Shown: positions 7,332-14,889, numbered from the stretch's first letter. The stretch is 21,915 nucleotides of DNA from Candidatus Saccharimonadota bacterium (GCA_004554425.1 SFMI01000016.1:1-21915); one strand, 5' to 3'. Translations and numbers: made by a program. Notes: generated by a model from the letters alone, not told the origin.

Positions 7332-9028
7332 ATTCAGATAAAACTATTACTTATGACAATTTTTCATCAAAATTAACTGCTCCCGGCGCTTCTCCAGGAT
7401 CGGCAGAGGCTCTTTTCGATCCGGCTTTAGGATCGGCACAGAAACAAATTCATGCTCCCTGGGCACCTCGCTCTGGTTGGTACGGAGAGCCAAAACAATT
7501 TAATGTAATATTAATAGCTATTTACAGCGTTGAAAATTCCGGTTTGCGCTACTTATCAGCAGCTTTACGCCGCGCCGGTTTCCAGGTGGATCTAATTTTC
7601 TTGCGCGATTGGGTAAATAACAAATTGGAAATGCCTTCAGCTCAAGAACTAGAGTTGGTATTCAAAATTATAGCCGACAAACAAGCCAATCTTGTAGGCA
7701 TAGGCTTTATTTCTAGCTTGTTGCCAATGGTAAAAGAGCTTACCAAAGCACTAAAAAAACGCTTTTCTGATTTACCAGTATGTTGGGGCGGTATTCACGT
7801 TACTGCTGTCCCCGAAGGAGCTTTAGATTGCGCCGATTATCTCTGTCTGGGCGAAGGAGAAGCTCCACTTATAGACTTATGCGAGGCTCTATACAGCAAT
7901 AATTTTACCGGCGATATTCCCAATATTTGGGCAAAGTTGGGAGACAAAATTTACAAAAACGAAATGCGCCCTCTAATTGCCAACTTGGACGAATTGCCTT
8001 ATCCAGATGTAGACGATTTCAATAAGTTTTATATAGAAGATAAAAAAATTCACAATGAAGAGCCCTGGAAGAGAACAGCTGAATACAGAATTTATTGTTC
8101 ACGGGGCTGTCCTTATAATTGTTCTTACTGTTATGTATCTATTCTGCGCGAAAAATTTGCGGCCGACAAACAAAAATTTTATCGTCTACGCTCCGTAGAG
8201 CACATTTTAGGCGAGCTTGAATATATAAAAAAGCATTTTCCCCGTTTGGCTAGAGTAAAAATAGATGATGATACAGCTTTTGCAGCCCCTCCCTCATGGG
8301 TAGACGAATTCTGCTCAAAATATCCACAGCGTATAGGTTTGCCCTTTGAATGTATGCTTATACCACCTATGTTACGTCAGCCTTTTCTGGAGAAGCTAAA
8401 AAAAGCCGGCTTGGTCCGAATGCAAACAGGCATCGAAAGCGGCTCACCGCAGGAAAGTTTGGCTGTTCATAACCGCATACCGGGCAACGATAATATACTA
8501 GCCTTTTCCAAATTCAACAAACAACTGGGCATATCAGCTGTTTATGATCTAATTATCGACAACCCTTGGGCCGATGAAAAGATGAAATTAGAAACAGCCA
8601 AGTTTATGTTAGAGCTAGAACGCCCTTACGACGTCTATTTTTACTCACTTAACTATTTTCCAGGCACAGCCATAACCAAAAGATTACTGGCTGAAGGCAA
8701 ACTTTCTCCCGATGAGGTTGAAGGCATGAACAACAAAGCTTGGAAGCAGTTCCGTGTTTCGATGGATTGGCCTCGTAGTCCAGAAGATCGCTTTTATTTA
8801 GCTATATACTGTCTGGCTTCAAAATCGTTCATACCCAAAAGTTTCATAAATTTCTTGCTAGAGCGACGAGATTTTTTTAAACGTCATTGGCAATTTCCGT
8901 TTTATTTAGCTTGGGCAACTAATTTCATAAAAATGGGAGCTGTAGCCTGGCGTTACTTGCTTAACGGAGAATTAACTTGGTTTAAGATCAGACAATACGG
9001 GGATTTGCGCAAATTAATCAGTCAATAG
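7325..9028 (+). CDS. Radical SAM protein with B12-binding-type domain and Pro/Ala-rich N-terminal extension
   Basis: The 567-residue product has a low-complexity N-terminal extension (about residues 1-57, rich in Ala, Pro, Gly and Ser). A cobalamin-binding-type domain follows (FNVILIAIYSVENSGLRYLSAAL, with CWGGIHVTAVPEG near 153-165 and CLGEGE), then the radical SAM motif C262-x3-C266-x2-C269 in YCSRGCPYNCSYCY and the barrel segment QTGIESGS. The C-terminal 120 residues are basic and aromatic-rich. The first ATG overlaps the previous stop, with GGGTAAG just upstream. The family includes methylases and other radical enzymes of lipid and antibiotic pathways. This is the last gene of the block; the following 240 bases lack a clear terminator. 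Confidence 0.86.
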   Translation: MLNSDKTITYDNFSSKLTAPGASPGSAEALFDPALGSAQKQIHAPWAPRSGWYGEPKQFNVILIAIYSVENSGLRYLSAALRRAGFQVDLIFLRDWVNNKLEMPSAQELELVFKIIADKQANLVGIGFISSLLPMVKELTKALKKRFSDLPVCWGGIHVTAVPEGALDCADYLCLGEGEAPLIDLCEALYSNNFTGDIPNIWAKLGDKIYKNEMRPLIANLDELPYPDVDDFNKFYIEDKKIHNEEPWKRTAEYRIYCSRGCPYNCSYCYVSILREKFAADKQKFYRLRSVEHILGELEYIKKHFPRLARVKIDDDTAFAAPPSWVDEFCSKYPQRIGLPFECMLIPPMLRQPFLEKLKKAGLVRMQTGIESGSPQESLAVHNRIPGNDNILAFSKFNKQLGISAVYDLIIDNPWADEKMKLETAKFMLELERPYDVYFYSLNYFPGTAITKRLLAEGKLSPDEVEGMNNKAWKQFRVSMDWPRSPEDRFYLAIYCLASKSFIPKSFINFLLERRDFFKRHWQFPFYLAWATNFIKMGAVAWRYLLNGELTWFKIRQYGDLRKLISQ

Positions 9029-9266
9029 ATTATACTTGCTTTTAGGTTAAGTACTTTTTACTTGGTACATTTATAGGATTTTTTCCATAAATAAAGCGAT
9101 AAGACAAAGTGCAATATTTTATTGATTGATTTTATTTTTTTACTAGAAAAGGTAGATTCGAGAGATATACATTTTTATTCTCTTTATTCATGCAGAAGGG
9201 CGCATTATAAGCAAAATTCAGCTCAATTTAATTAAATTTTTCTTAACCTTTCGCCACTTTCACTCC
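9029..9266. other. AT-rich intergenic stretch without a gene
   Basis: No credible ORF lies here. Only weak hairpins are visible, such as AAGTA/TACTT soon after the radical SAM stop and CAATA/TATTG before a T-rich run near 9120-9150; none is a convincing terminator. A perfect 14-bp palindrome, AATTTAATTAAATT (9225-9238), lies 28 bases before the -35 box of the next promoter. It could be an A/T-rich upstream element or an operator, but such sequence is cheap in AT-rich DNA. Confidence 0.6.
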
Positions 9267-9295
9267 TTGACTACTTTTTAGGGGCGGTCTACAAT
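9267..9295 (+). promoter_or_regulatory. Strong sigma-70-type promoter
   Basis: TTGACT (9267-9272) and TACAAT (9290-9295) are exactly 17 bases apart, each one mismatch from consensus. Transcription should start around 9302. It is the best promoter match I found in the window and drives the long leader of the zinc-ribbon gene. Confidence 0.75.
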
Positions 9296-9301
9296 TTTGG
9301 T

Positions 9302-9530
9302 GCGAATTGGAATAAAAGCTACGGCTTCCCTTAATGCTGGTTGTTTCGTTGCTTGTATTTAGTCAAAATAAATATGGGTGGGGCATCATCCATTGCGGAG
9401 AGAACTCGTAAGACCTGCATTTTAGCAGGCGAAATTTGTTGGTATCCGATGATTCCTGGGTTTAGACCCCTGGGAAGTATGTCGAGAAGCTCGCATTCCC
9501 GTTGGCAACTTCCTGTTGGAGGAAATTAGA
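9302..9530 (+). promoter_or_regulatory. Long structured 5' leader (or small RNA) before the zinc-ribbon gene
   Basis: About 229 nt separate the predicted transcription start from the GTG at 9531. Visible elements are: AAGC-TACG-GCTT with a UNCG-type tetraloop (9316-9327); a long-range helix of 9382-9390 with 9448-9456 (eight pairs, one mismatch); CCTGC/GCAGG (9414-9429); GGGT/ACCC (9458-9469); a bulged 11-bp hairpin GGGA, ATG, CGAG with CTCG, CAT, TCCC (9472-9500); and TTCCT/AGGAA (9510-9524), which buries part of the Shine-Dalgarno site. I do not recognise a known riboswitch, 6S RNA or tmRNA in it. It may be a cis-acting regulator of translation or an unlisted small RNA. Confidence 0.5.
9518..9523 (+). 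promoter_or_regulatory. Shine-Dalgarno GGAGGA inside a hairpin; decides the GTG start
   Basis: GGAGGA is followed seven bases later by GTG 9531. Four of its bases are in the right arm of the TTCCT/AGGAA hairpin and the first two are in its loop. A TTG start at 9516 would lie upstream of this site and is therefore unlikely. Confidence 0.65.
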
Positions 9531-9836
9531 GTGTTTTCTGATCGTACTTTAACTTGCTGTGATTGTGGCGAGACTTTCGTTTTTACAGCCGGTGAACAAG
9601 AGTTTTACAGTTCTAAAGGTTTTTCCAGTGATCCCCGCCGCTGCCCAGAGTGTCGCCGCAACCACAAACGCGAGCGTGAAAATGGCTCTTTAGGCCGTTC
9701 TAACGGCACTCGTGAAATGTTCGAAGTAGTTTGCGCTGAGTGCGGCAAAACCGCCAAAGTGCCTTTCCGCCCTCGCAACGATAAGCCCATTTATTGCGCG
9801 GAGTGCTTCAAAAATCACGGTGGAGCCCGCCGCTAA
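9531..9836 (+). CDS. Double zinc-ribbon protein, zinc-ribbon plus CxxC-x17-CxxC domain
   Basis: The small 101-residue protein has two zinc-binding modules. The first pairs C9-x2-C12 with C38-x2-C41 and contains the FTAGEQEFYSSKGF segment typical of the probable zinc-ribbon family. The second pairs C68-x2-C71 with C89-x2-C92, spaced by exactly 17 residues, the pattern of the CxxC-x17-CxxC domain. The linker between them is strongly basic (NHKRERENG), suggesting nucleic-acid or ribosome contact. Proteins of this build occur in several environmental phyla without a defined function. It is a single-gene unit: strong promoter and long leader before, terminator 68 bases after. The long leader with a hidden ribosome site recalls cold-shock genes, which is only an analogy. 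GTG 9531 is chosen from GGAGGA at 9518-9523. Confidence 0.88.
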   Translation: MFSDRTLTCCDCGETFVFTAGEQEFYSSKGFSSDPRRCPECRRNHKRERENGSLGRSNGTREMFEVVCAECGKTAKVPFRPRNDKPIYCAECFKNHGGARR

Positions 9837-9838
9837 AA

Positions 9839-9865
9839 AAAATCAGCTAACGATCTACTGATTTT
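9839..9865. other. Hairpin after the zinc-ribbon stop codon
   Basis: AAAATCAG (9839-9846) can pair with CTGATTTT (9858-9865), an 8-bp stem starting three bases after the stop. The flanking A run and the trailing T residues give it terminator-like character on either strand, weaker than the hairpin at 9904-9939. Confidence 0.4.
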
Positions 9866-9903
9866 AGGTTGTTTTCGTCTTTCGAAACTTCAAAAAATCG
9901 ATG

Positions 9904-9940
9904 AACCGTCCCTTCATGCGGGGGGACGGTTTTCTTTTTG
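9904..9940 (+). terminator. Rho-independent terminator of the zinc-ribbon transcript
   Basis: AACCGTCCC (9904-9912) pairs perfectly with GGGACGGTT (9923-9931) and is followed by TTCTTTTTG. The stem is GC-rich with a 10-base loop. Confidence 0.9.
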
Positions 9941-9994
9941 TGCGAAGTAGCGCCGCAACCTTAAGATTTCACCTTAATAAAGAAAGTCGTAAAT

Positions 9995-10945
9995 ATGTTT
10001 GACAACGAACTTATAAAACAAGCGGCTCAAGAGTTGGCCCAAGGCGGTATGGTCGCTTTTCCTACGGAAACAGTATACGGTTTAGGAGCAGATGCATCCA
10101 ATATAGAAGCTATCCGCAAAGTGTACGCCCTAAAAGGTAGACCAGCCGATCATCCTTCTATTGTCCACTTAGATAGTTTAGACAAATTGGAGCTTTGGGC
10201 TGGAGAGGTGCCAGAAGCAGCCCGCAAATTAGCTGAACATTTTTGGCCAGGCCCCATGACCCTTATTTTGCCCAAACGCCCTGAAGTATTGCCACAAGTA
10301 ACCGGTGGCCAAGATAGCGTAGGAATAAGGATTCCAGCTCATCCCTTAACCAGAGAGCTTATTTCCGTGTTCGGGCGTGGTATTATCGGCCCTTCAGCCA
10401 ATCGCTTCGGTCATATCAGCCCTACCAGCGCTGAACACGTACGCGAAGAATTTGGCGATCAGCTTAAATACATACTGGACGGCGGCCCTTGTGCCGTAGG
10501 TGTAGAATCTACCATTGTCGATTTTTCCAAGGATAAACCAGTCATTGTCCGTCCAGGTATGCTCAGTGCTTCAGTAATTAGCGAAATTGCTGGTTTTCCC
10601 ATTACTTGTGGCCAAGGCAGCAAAGCTCCAGGCACCTTGAAGAAGCATTACGCTCCCAACACTCCAGCACGAATGGTATCTGGCGCCGAGTTATCTGAGC
10701 TTATAAAATGCAATCCATCACCATTGGTAGTTTTAGCTATGCACAAGTTGACAATACCTGATGCTCAACAAGTACGCTGCCTCAGTTTGCCAAACGATCC
10801 TCAAGCATACGCTCAATCTATTTATAGTATGCTTAGGTATGCGGACAGCTTGCGGCCGCAATCCATTCTTATAGAACAACCACCACAAAATGAAGAAAGT
10901 TGGGCCGCAGTTAGAGACAGATTGCAACGTGCCTGCGCCAGCTAA
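9995..10945 (+). CDS. tsaC: L-threonylcarbamoyladenylate synthase, Sua5/YrdC/TsaC type
   Basis: The enzyme makes threonylcarbamoyl-AMP from threonine, bicarbonate and ATP, the first step of the t6A modification at position 37 of ANN-decoding tRNAs in the cytoplasm. The YrdC fold occupies about residues 1-190: FPTETVYGLG at 22-31, KGRP (K47, R49), FWPGPMTL at 83-90, SVGIRIP at 108-114 and PSAN (S134, N136), matching the conserved K-R-S-N binding residues. With 316 residues it is the long Sua5 form, having a linker and a C-terminal Sua5 domain from about 205. The ATG has only a weak purine-rich site upstream. It stands between a terminator and the DUF2760 gene, 110 bases before the latter, so shared transcription is uncertain. 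Confidence 0.95.
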   Translation: MFDNELIKQAAQELAQGGMVAFPTETVYGLGADASNIEAIRKVYALKGRPADHPSIVHLDSLDKLELWAGEVPEAARKLAEHFWPGPMTLILPKRPEVLPQVTGGQDSVGIRIPAHPLTRELISVFGRGIIGPSANRFGHISPTSAEHVREEFGDQLKYILDGGPCAVGVESTIVDFSKDKPVIVRPGMLSASVISEIAGFPITCGQGSKAPGTLKKHYAPNTPARMVSGAELSELIKCNPSPLVVLAMHKLTIPDAQQVRCLSLPNDPQAYAQSIYSMLRYADSLRPQSILIEQPPQNEESWAAVRDRLQRACAS

Positions 10946-11055
10946 CCAATAGTGTCAATGCACTGATAAAAGAATCTACAGTTAGAGAGGTTTTACTTCG
11001 GTCAAGAAGCGTCGGCTGTTACCACATTACATAAAGGCAAGGAGTCGACACCAAT

Positions 11056-11580
11056 TTGGCAAAAATTCAGATCATGCGTATAATCACAGCTTTTAAAGCT
11101 TTTTTCAAAGCTTTGTTTAATAAAGAATTTGCCGAAAAGTTGGCTCTTCTGCTGGCAGATCGCGAAGTTGTTCAAGAAACTCCGTCCGGAGTACCTTCGC
11201 TTTATCCCGGTGCGGTAGGAGTTTTAGCTTTGCTTCAGAGAGAAGGACGGCTTATAGACTTTTTGCAAGAAGATTTAGAGAATGTCCCTGACGCTCAAGT
11301 CGGAGCTGTAGTAAAATCTACTGTTTATAAAGGCTGCCGCAAAGCTGTCCAAGAGTATTTGATTCTGGAGCCTATCCGTACCGAAGAAGAAGGTATAGAA
11401 ATTACTGTAGAAGACGGCTTCGATCCAGGCGCAATTCGTTTGGTAGGCAAAGTAGAAGGCGATCCGCCCTTCAAAGGGATCTTGCGTCACAAAGGCTGGC
11501 GCTTACAAAAAGCCAATTTGCCCCAAAGCGCTCAGGACGAAGATTCAGACGTTATTTGTCCGGCTGAAGTAGAGTTATAG
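11056..11580 (+). CDS. DUF2760-family protein, partner of the following Hsp70
   Basis: I recognise this 174-residue protein as DUF2760-like from its layout: a short basic amphipathic N-terminus (FKAFFKALFNKEFAEKL), then VGVLALLQREGRLIDFLQEDL, the DAQVGAVVKSTVYKGCRKA segment and the C-terminal PFKGILRHKGWR block. Function is not established. The family is regularly encoded directly before Hsp70-type genes and is thought to work with them, and here the Hsp70 follows after 47 bases. TTG 11056 is chosen because AAGGAG lies 11 bases upstream; the ATG at 11074 has no ribosome site at a useful distance. There is no signal peptide. Confidence 0.8.
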   Translation: MAKIQIMRIITAFKAFFKALFNKEFAEKLALLLADREVVQETPSGVPSLYPGAVGVLALLQREGRLIDFLQEDLENVPDAQVGAVVKSTVYKGCRKAVQEYLILEPIRTEEEGIEITVEDGFDPGAIRLVGKVEGDPPFKGILRHKGWRLQKANLPQSAQDEDSDVICPAEVEL

Positions 11581-11627
11581 CCTGGTAAATTGGGACTTTT
11601 ATAAACTATTCTGGGAGACGTTTGCAT

Positions 11628-13436
11628 ATGATTATAGGTATAGACTTGGGAACAACAAATTGCGCTTTAGCTTGGTCTGATCCGGAATCCATTTCAGCAC
11701 AAGCGAAGGCAGCTAAAGAGACTCCTCCTATAAATCATTTTGCTGTTCCTCAGCTTACCTATCCGGCTACAGTAGAGCCACGCAAGACTCTGCCTTCATT
11801 TCTTTACTTCCCCGGCTCCCACGAATTGCCAGCCCATAGTATCGAATTGCCTTGGGATAAAGAGGCCAAAGACATAGTCGGATATATGGCCCGTGAGCAA
11901 GGCGCTAAAGTTCCCCACAGAGTTGTTTCTTCAGCCAAGTCTTGGCTTTCTAGTGAGCAAATAGATCGCAGTGCTCCTATTTTGCCTTGGAACGCTCCCG
12001 AAGAAGTGGAGCATATCTCCCCCATTGACGCTTCGGCTCGTTATTTGGAGCATTTACGTTCAGCTTGGAATTTTGAACACCCCGATCAGCCCTTAGAAGA
12101 TCAGCAAGTCGTTTTAACTGTACCTGCTTCCTTTGATACGATAGCTAGAGAACTAACCGTTCAAGCAGCTCAAAAAGCTGGCATCAAAAATTTAACCCTC
12201 TTAGAAGAGCCTCAAGCCGCTTTTTATGCTTGGTTGGTTAACACTGAAGAAGATTGGCGCTCTCAAGTAGCAGTCGGAGACAAAATTTTAGTATGTGATA
12301 TAGGTGGAGGAACTACCGACTTTAGCCTTATTACTGTAGCCGACCAAGGCGGCAGCTTGTGCTTAGAGCGCTCAGCTGTAGGAGATCATCTCTTACTTGG
12401 CGGCGACAACATGGATCTGACTTTGGCTGTGTATATGCAGCAAAAGCTAAAATCAGAGCGTAAAATTAAGCTTGACGCTTGGCAAATGCAAGTCCTCACC
12501 CATGCTTGCCGCACAGCCAAAGAGCAACTGTTACAAGAATACGCCGAGGAAGAGTGGAGCGTCACCATTCCTGGACGCGGCAGCAGCTTAATAGCTTCTT
12601 CCATTGCCGACTCCTTAAGCCGCCAAGTTACCGAGCAACTAATTGTAGACGGATTCTTCCCTAAATGTTCCCTTGATGAACAAGCTGAACGGTCTCGTCA
12701 AAGTGGTTTACGCGAATTGGGCTTGCCTTTTGAATCGAATCCGGCTATCACCAAACATTTGGCCAGATTTTTGGCAGCCAATAAACCAGAAGATGGCTCC
12801 GCTCCCATTTTTGCTCCTACAGCAATTCTCTTTAACGGAGGCGTGCTGAAAGCTCCCATCTTGCGCCGTCGTTTATTGGAAACGGTAAACTCTTGGTTAG
12901 AATCTGTGGGAGCTCCTCCCGCCAAAGAATTAGTAGGAGCGGACTACGACTTGGCCGTAGCTCGCGGAGCCGTGCGCAGCGGTTTGGCTAGTCAAGGTTC
13001 TGGAATAAGAATTAAAGCCGGTACCAATCGCTCTTATTATGTTGGTATCGAAACTTCCATGCCAGCTGTTCCTGGTCTTGTTCCTCCCATTAAAGCTTTA
13101 TGCGTCGCTCCTTTCGGCATGGAAGAAGACTCACGCGAGCGTCTACCTAATCGCAGTTTCGGCCTGGTCATAGGCGAACTGGCTGAATTTAGATTTTTAG
13201 CTTCCACTTGTCGACAGCAAGATAAAATTGGTGACTTAATCGACGATTGGGAAGACGATATAGAAGAATTGCCTTCGTTGCAAATTACTTTACCGGCTGA
13301 AGCGGGAGAAATTGGTAAAGTAGTACCAGTTACTTTAGAAACTTATGTAACCGAAGTAGGTACCTTAGAAGTTTGGTGTTGCCAAGACTCCATTCCTAAA
13401 TGGCGCTTAGAGTTTGAAGTACGCAGCAAAGGTTAA
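11628..13436 (+). CDS. Hsp70-family ATPase (DnaK/HscC/YegD-like), short form
   Basis: The 602-residue protein has the actin-like ATPase of Hsp70: phosphate-1 loop GIDLGTTN (4-11), LTVPASFD (163-170), LLEEPQAAF (191-199), phosphate-2 DIGGGTTDFSLI (224-235) and the adenosine motif ILFNGGVLK near 404-412. The C-terminal part is a reduced beta-rich region with no obvious alpha-helical lid or EEVD-like end, so it is not canonical DnaK. It resembles the specialised Hsp70s encoded beside DUF2760 genes, whose clients are not known. GGGAG at 11613-11617 is 10 bases before ATG 11628, better than a TTG at 11622, and the protein then starts MIIGIDLGTTN as usual. No dnaJ or grpE is adjacent. Confidence 0.9.
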   Translation: MIIGIDLGTTNCALAWSDPESISAQAKAAKETPPINHFAVPQLTYPATVEPRKTLPSFLYFPGSHELPAHSIELPWDKEAKDIVGYMAREQGAKVPHRVVSSAKSWLSSEQIDRSAPILPWNAPEEVEHISPIDASARYLEHLRSAWNFEHPDQPLEDQQVVLTVPASFDTIARELTVQAAQKAGIKNLTLLEEPQAAFYAWLVNTEEDWRSQVAVGDKILVCDIGGGTTDFSLITVADQGGSLCLERSAVGDHLLLGGDNMDLTLAVYMQQKLKSERKIKLDAWQMQVLTHACRTAKEQLLQEYAEEEWSVTIPGRGSSLIASSIADSLSRQVTEQLIVDGFFPKCSLDEQAERSRQSGLRELGLPFESNPAITKHLARFLAANKPEDGSAPIFAPTAILFNGGVLKAPILRRRLLETVNSWLESVGAPPAKELVGADYDLAVARGAVRSGLASQGSGIRIKAGTNRSYYVGIETSMPAVPGLVPPIKALCVAPFGMEEDSRERLPNRSFGLVIGELAEFRFLASTCRQQDKIGDLIDDWEDDIEELPSLQITLPAEAGEIGKVVPVTLETYVTEVGTLEVWCCQDSIPKWRLEFEVRSKG

Positions 13437-13555
13437 TAACATACTTTTGACGTAGTTTCGGCCGCTTCACTTGACCTCGTTACAAAAAAATCACCTGTTT
13501 TGGCAGGGCTTGCCCCTTATGCTTGGAAAATAGGTGGCTTGTAAGGTCTTTGGAG

Positions 13556-13564
13556 TGCTATACT
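13556..13564 (+). promoter_or_regulatory. Candidate extended -10 promoter element
   Basis: TG-C-TATACT has the extended -10 form and a -10 box one mismatch from TATAAT. The sequence 17 bases upstream is a poor -35. If used, transcription would start near 13571 and leave a leader of about 218 nt. Confidence 0.3.
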
Positions 13565-13708
13565 TCCGCTGAAACAATTTGGCCGAACCGTGCTTCCAGT
13601 TTTTGGAGCAGCGGTACGTCCCTCGTTGTTTTGGCATTTAGACAAGCATTTTCAATACTACGCCAAAAATCCGATTGGATATTTTTTATCACCTATATTT
13701 TGCCGACG

Positions 13709-13737
13709 GAAAATTTTACTCAGTCTGAGAAATTTTC
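13709..13737. promoter_or_regulatory. Long inverted repeat upstream of the second aminotransferase gene
   Basis: The arms are GAAAATTT (13709-13716) with AAATTTTC (13730-13737) and CTCAG (13719-13723) with CTGAG (13725-13729), around a single central T and with a two-base bulge (TA) in the left arm. A one-base centre is too tight for an ideal RNA hairpin and suits a dimeric regulator site, although a hairpin with an opened tip is possible. There is no T run, so it is not a terminator. Confidence 0.5.
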
Positions 13738-13788
13738 TGCCATCAAAGCGGTTCCGCTCCTGATGAACGGATAGAAGGAGACATATTT

Positions 13789-14889
13789 ATGATCCCTATT
13801 TTAGAGCTTCGCACTCAGTACTCTCAAATCCAAGATGAATTGGAAGCAGCCGTACTGAAAGTTCTGCGCTCTACTGCATATGTTTTAGGCCCCGAAGTAA
13901 AAGCTTTCGAAGAAGAGTTTGCGGCTTGGAACGGAGTTAAACACGGTATAGGCGTAGGGAACGGCACTGATGCTCTGCAATTGGCAGTGAGAGCCCTAGA
14001 TCTTAAAGCCGACGATGAAGTTATCGTCCCTTCCTTCACTTTTGTAGCTTCCGCCGGCGCTGTAGCTTTGGCTGGTTCCAAAGTTGTATTTGCCGATATT
14101 GACCCTCGCACTTTTACTTTAGATCCGGAAAGCTTAAAGAAAGCTATCACTCCACATACCAAAGCTGTAATTTGCGTCCACCTTTACGGACACGCTGCCG
14201 ATGTCAAAGCCATTAAGGCTATTTGCCAAGAGCACAATTTAGCTTTAATTGAAGACTGCGCTCAAGCTACCGGAGCTTGCGTAGATGGCAAAAAAGTCGG
14301 AGGATTCGGCGATCTCAGCTGTTTCTCGTTCTTCCCCAGCAAAAACTTAGGCGGTATTGGCGACGGCGGTATGGTTTTAACCAATAGCGACGAGTACTTT
14401 GAAAAAGTGCAAATGCTGCGCGGTCACGGCAGTAAGGTCAGATACTATCACGAAATTTTAGGCACCAATAGTCGTTTAGACGAAATTCAGGCTGCCGCTT
14501 TGCGCGTCAAGCTCAAACATGTCGATGAGTGGAATAAAAAGCGTCGCTCTGTAGCTCAAAAATACACAGAAGCTCTGAAAGACAGCGGAGTGATCACTCC
14601 TCTTGAGCGCGAAGGTTTCCATCACGTCTTCCACCAGTACACTATTCGCACTCCTCATCGTGACGAGCTTTTCGATTATATGCGTGAAAACGGTGTTGGT
14701 CCGGCCATTTACTACCCAGTATGCCTTCACTTGCAAAAAACTTTTGCATCCAGCGGCATGAAGGAAGGCTCTTTGCCAATTTGCGAGCAAGTGCAAAAAG
14801 AAGTCATGTCCTTGCCTATGTTCCCCGAACTTAGCGACGAGCAAATTGCCACTGTAGTATCTACAATTAAGAATTTCCCTCGTCATTAG
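13789..14889 (+). CDS. DegT/DnrJ/EryC1/StrS-family sugar aminotransferase (WecE/WbpE-like)
   Basis: The 366-residue product is a full-length PLP aminotransferase of the sugar-nucleotide class. It transfers an amino group, usually from glutamate, to a keto sugar linked to UDP or dTDP. Visible features are the N-terminal Y-x-x-I segment, GNGTDALQLA (58-67) of the cofactor phosphate site, PSFTFVASA (81-89), HLYGHAAD (131-138), EDCAQ with D156, and SFFPSKNLGGIGDGG with K185 as Schiff-base lysine. RGHGS and the NSRLDEIQAA block also match. AAGGAG sits about eight bases before the ATG. The heparinase-like gene follows after 12 bases, so this sugar is probably part of a surface or secreted polysaccharide. 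It is clearly different from the repeat-tailed DegT protein of 1674-3581, so the two likely serve different substrates. Confidence 0.93.
   Translation: MIPILELRTQYSQIQDELEAAVLKVLRSTAYVLGPEVKAFEEEFAAWNGVKHGIGVGNGTDALQLAVRALDLKADDEVIVPSFTFVASAGAVALAGSKVVFADIDPRTFTLDPESLKKAITPHTKAVICVHLYGHAADVKAIKAICQEHNLALIEDCAQATGACVDGKKVGGFGDLSCFSFFPSKNLGGIGDGGMVLTNSDEYFEKVQMLRGHGSKVRYYHEILGTNSRLDEIQAAALRVKLKHVDEWNKKRRSVAQKYTEALKDSGVITPLEREGFHHVFHQYTIRTPHRDELFDYMRENGVGPAIYYPVCLHLQKTFASSGMKEGSLPICEQVQKEVMSLPMFPELSDEQIATVVSTIKNFPRH

Larger units (their letters stand above)
13437..13788. other. 352-base intergenic region with regulatory-looking elements
   Basis: No convincing gene lies here. Visible elements are a GGGC-TT-GCCC palindrome near 13505-13514 with no T run, an extended -10-like TG-C-TATACT at 13556-13564 with a poor -35, a second AT-rich -10-like TATATT near 13694-13699, the long inverted repeat at 13709-13737 and a clear AAGGAG ribosome site before the ATG at 13789. 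It probably contains the promoter and leader of the aminotransferase/heparinase unit. No terminator for the Hsp70 gene is obvious. Confidence 0.6.

Noticed and set aside
3609..9028. Hopanoid (hpn) biosynthesis cluster
   Set aside because: Radical SAM and B12-radical SAM enzymes with an aminotransferase recall hpnH, hpnJ and hpnO, but no squalene-hopene cyclase or squalene genes are visible, and the motifs seen do not single out these families.
9225..9238. Perfect 14-bp palindrome AATTTAATTAAATT as an operator
   Set aside because: Composed only of A and T within AT-rich DNA, so chance occurrence is likely; mentioned in the intergenic entry only.
9382..9500. Glycine, THF or other known riboswitch, suggested by GCGGAGAGAAC and GATGATTCC
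   Set aside because: The other invariant core segments of those riboswitches are absent, so I leave the class open.
9341..9529. 62-codon open frame in the leader region
   Set aside because: No ribosome site, no family resemblance, and it covers hairpins of the structured leader; it is better explained as untranslated RNA.
13523..13774. 83-codon open frame between the Hsp70 and aminotransferase genes
   Set aside because: It starts at TTG without a ribosome site, has odd composition and overlaps the inverted repeat. No domain is recognisable.
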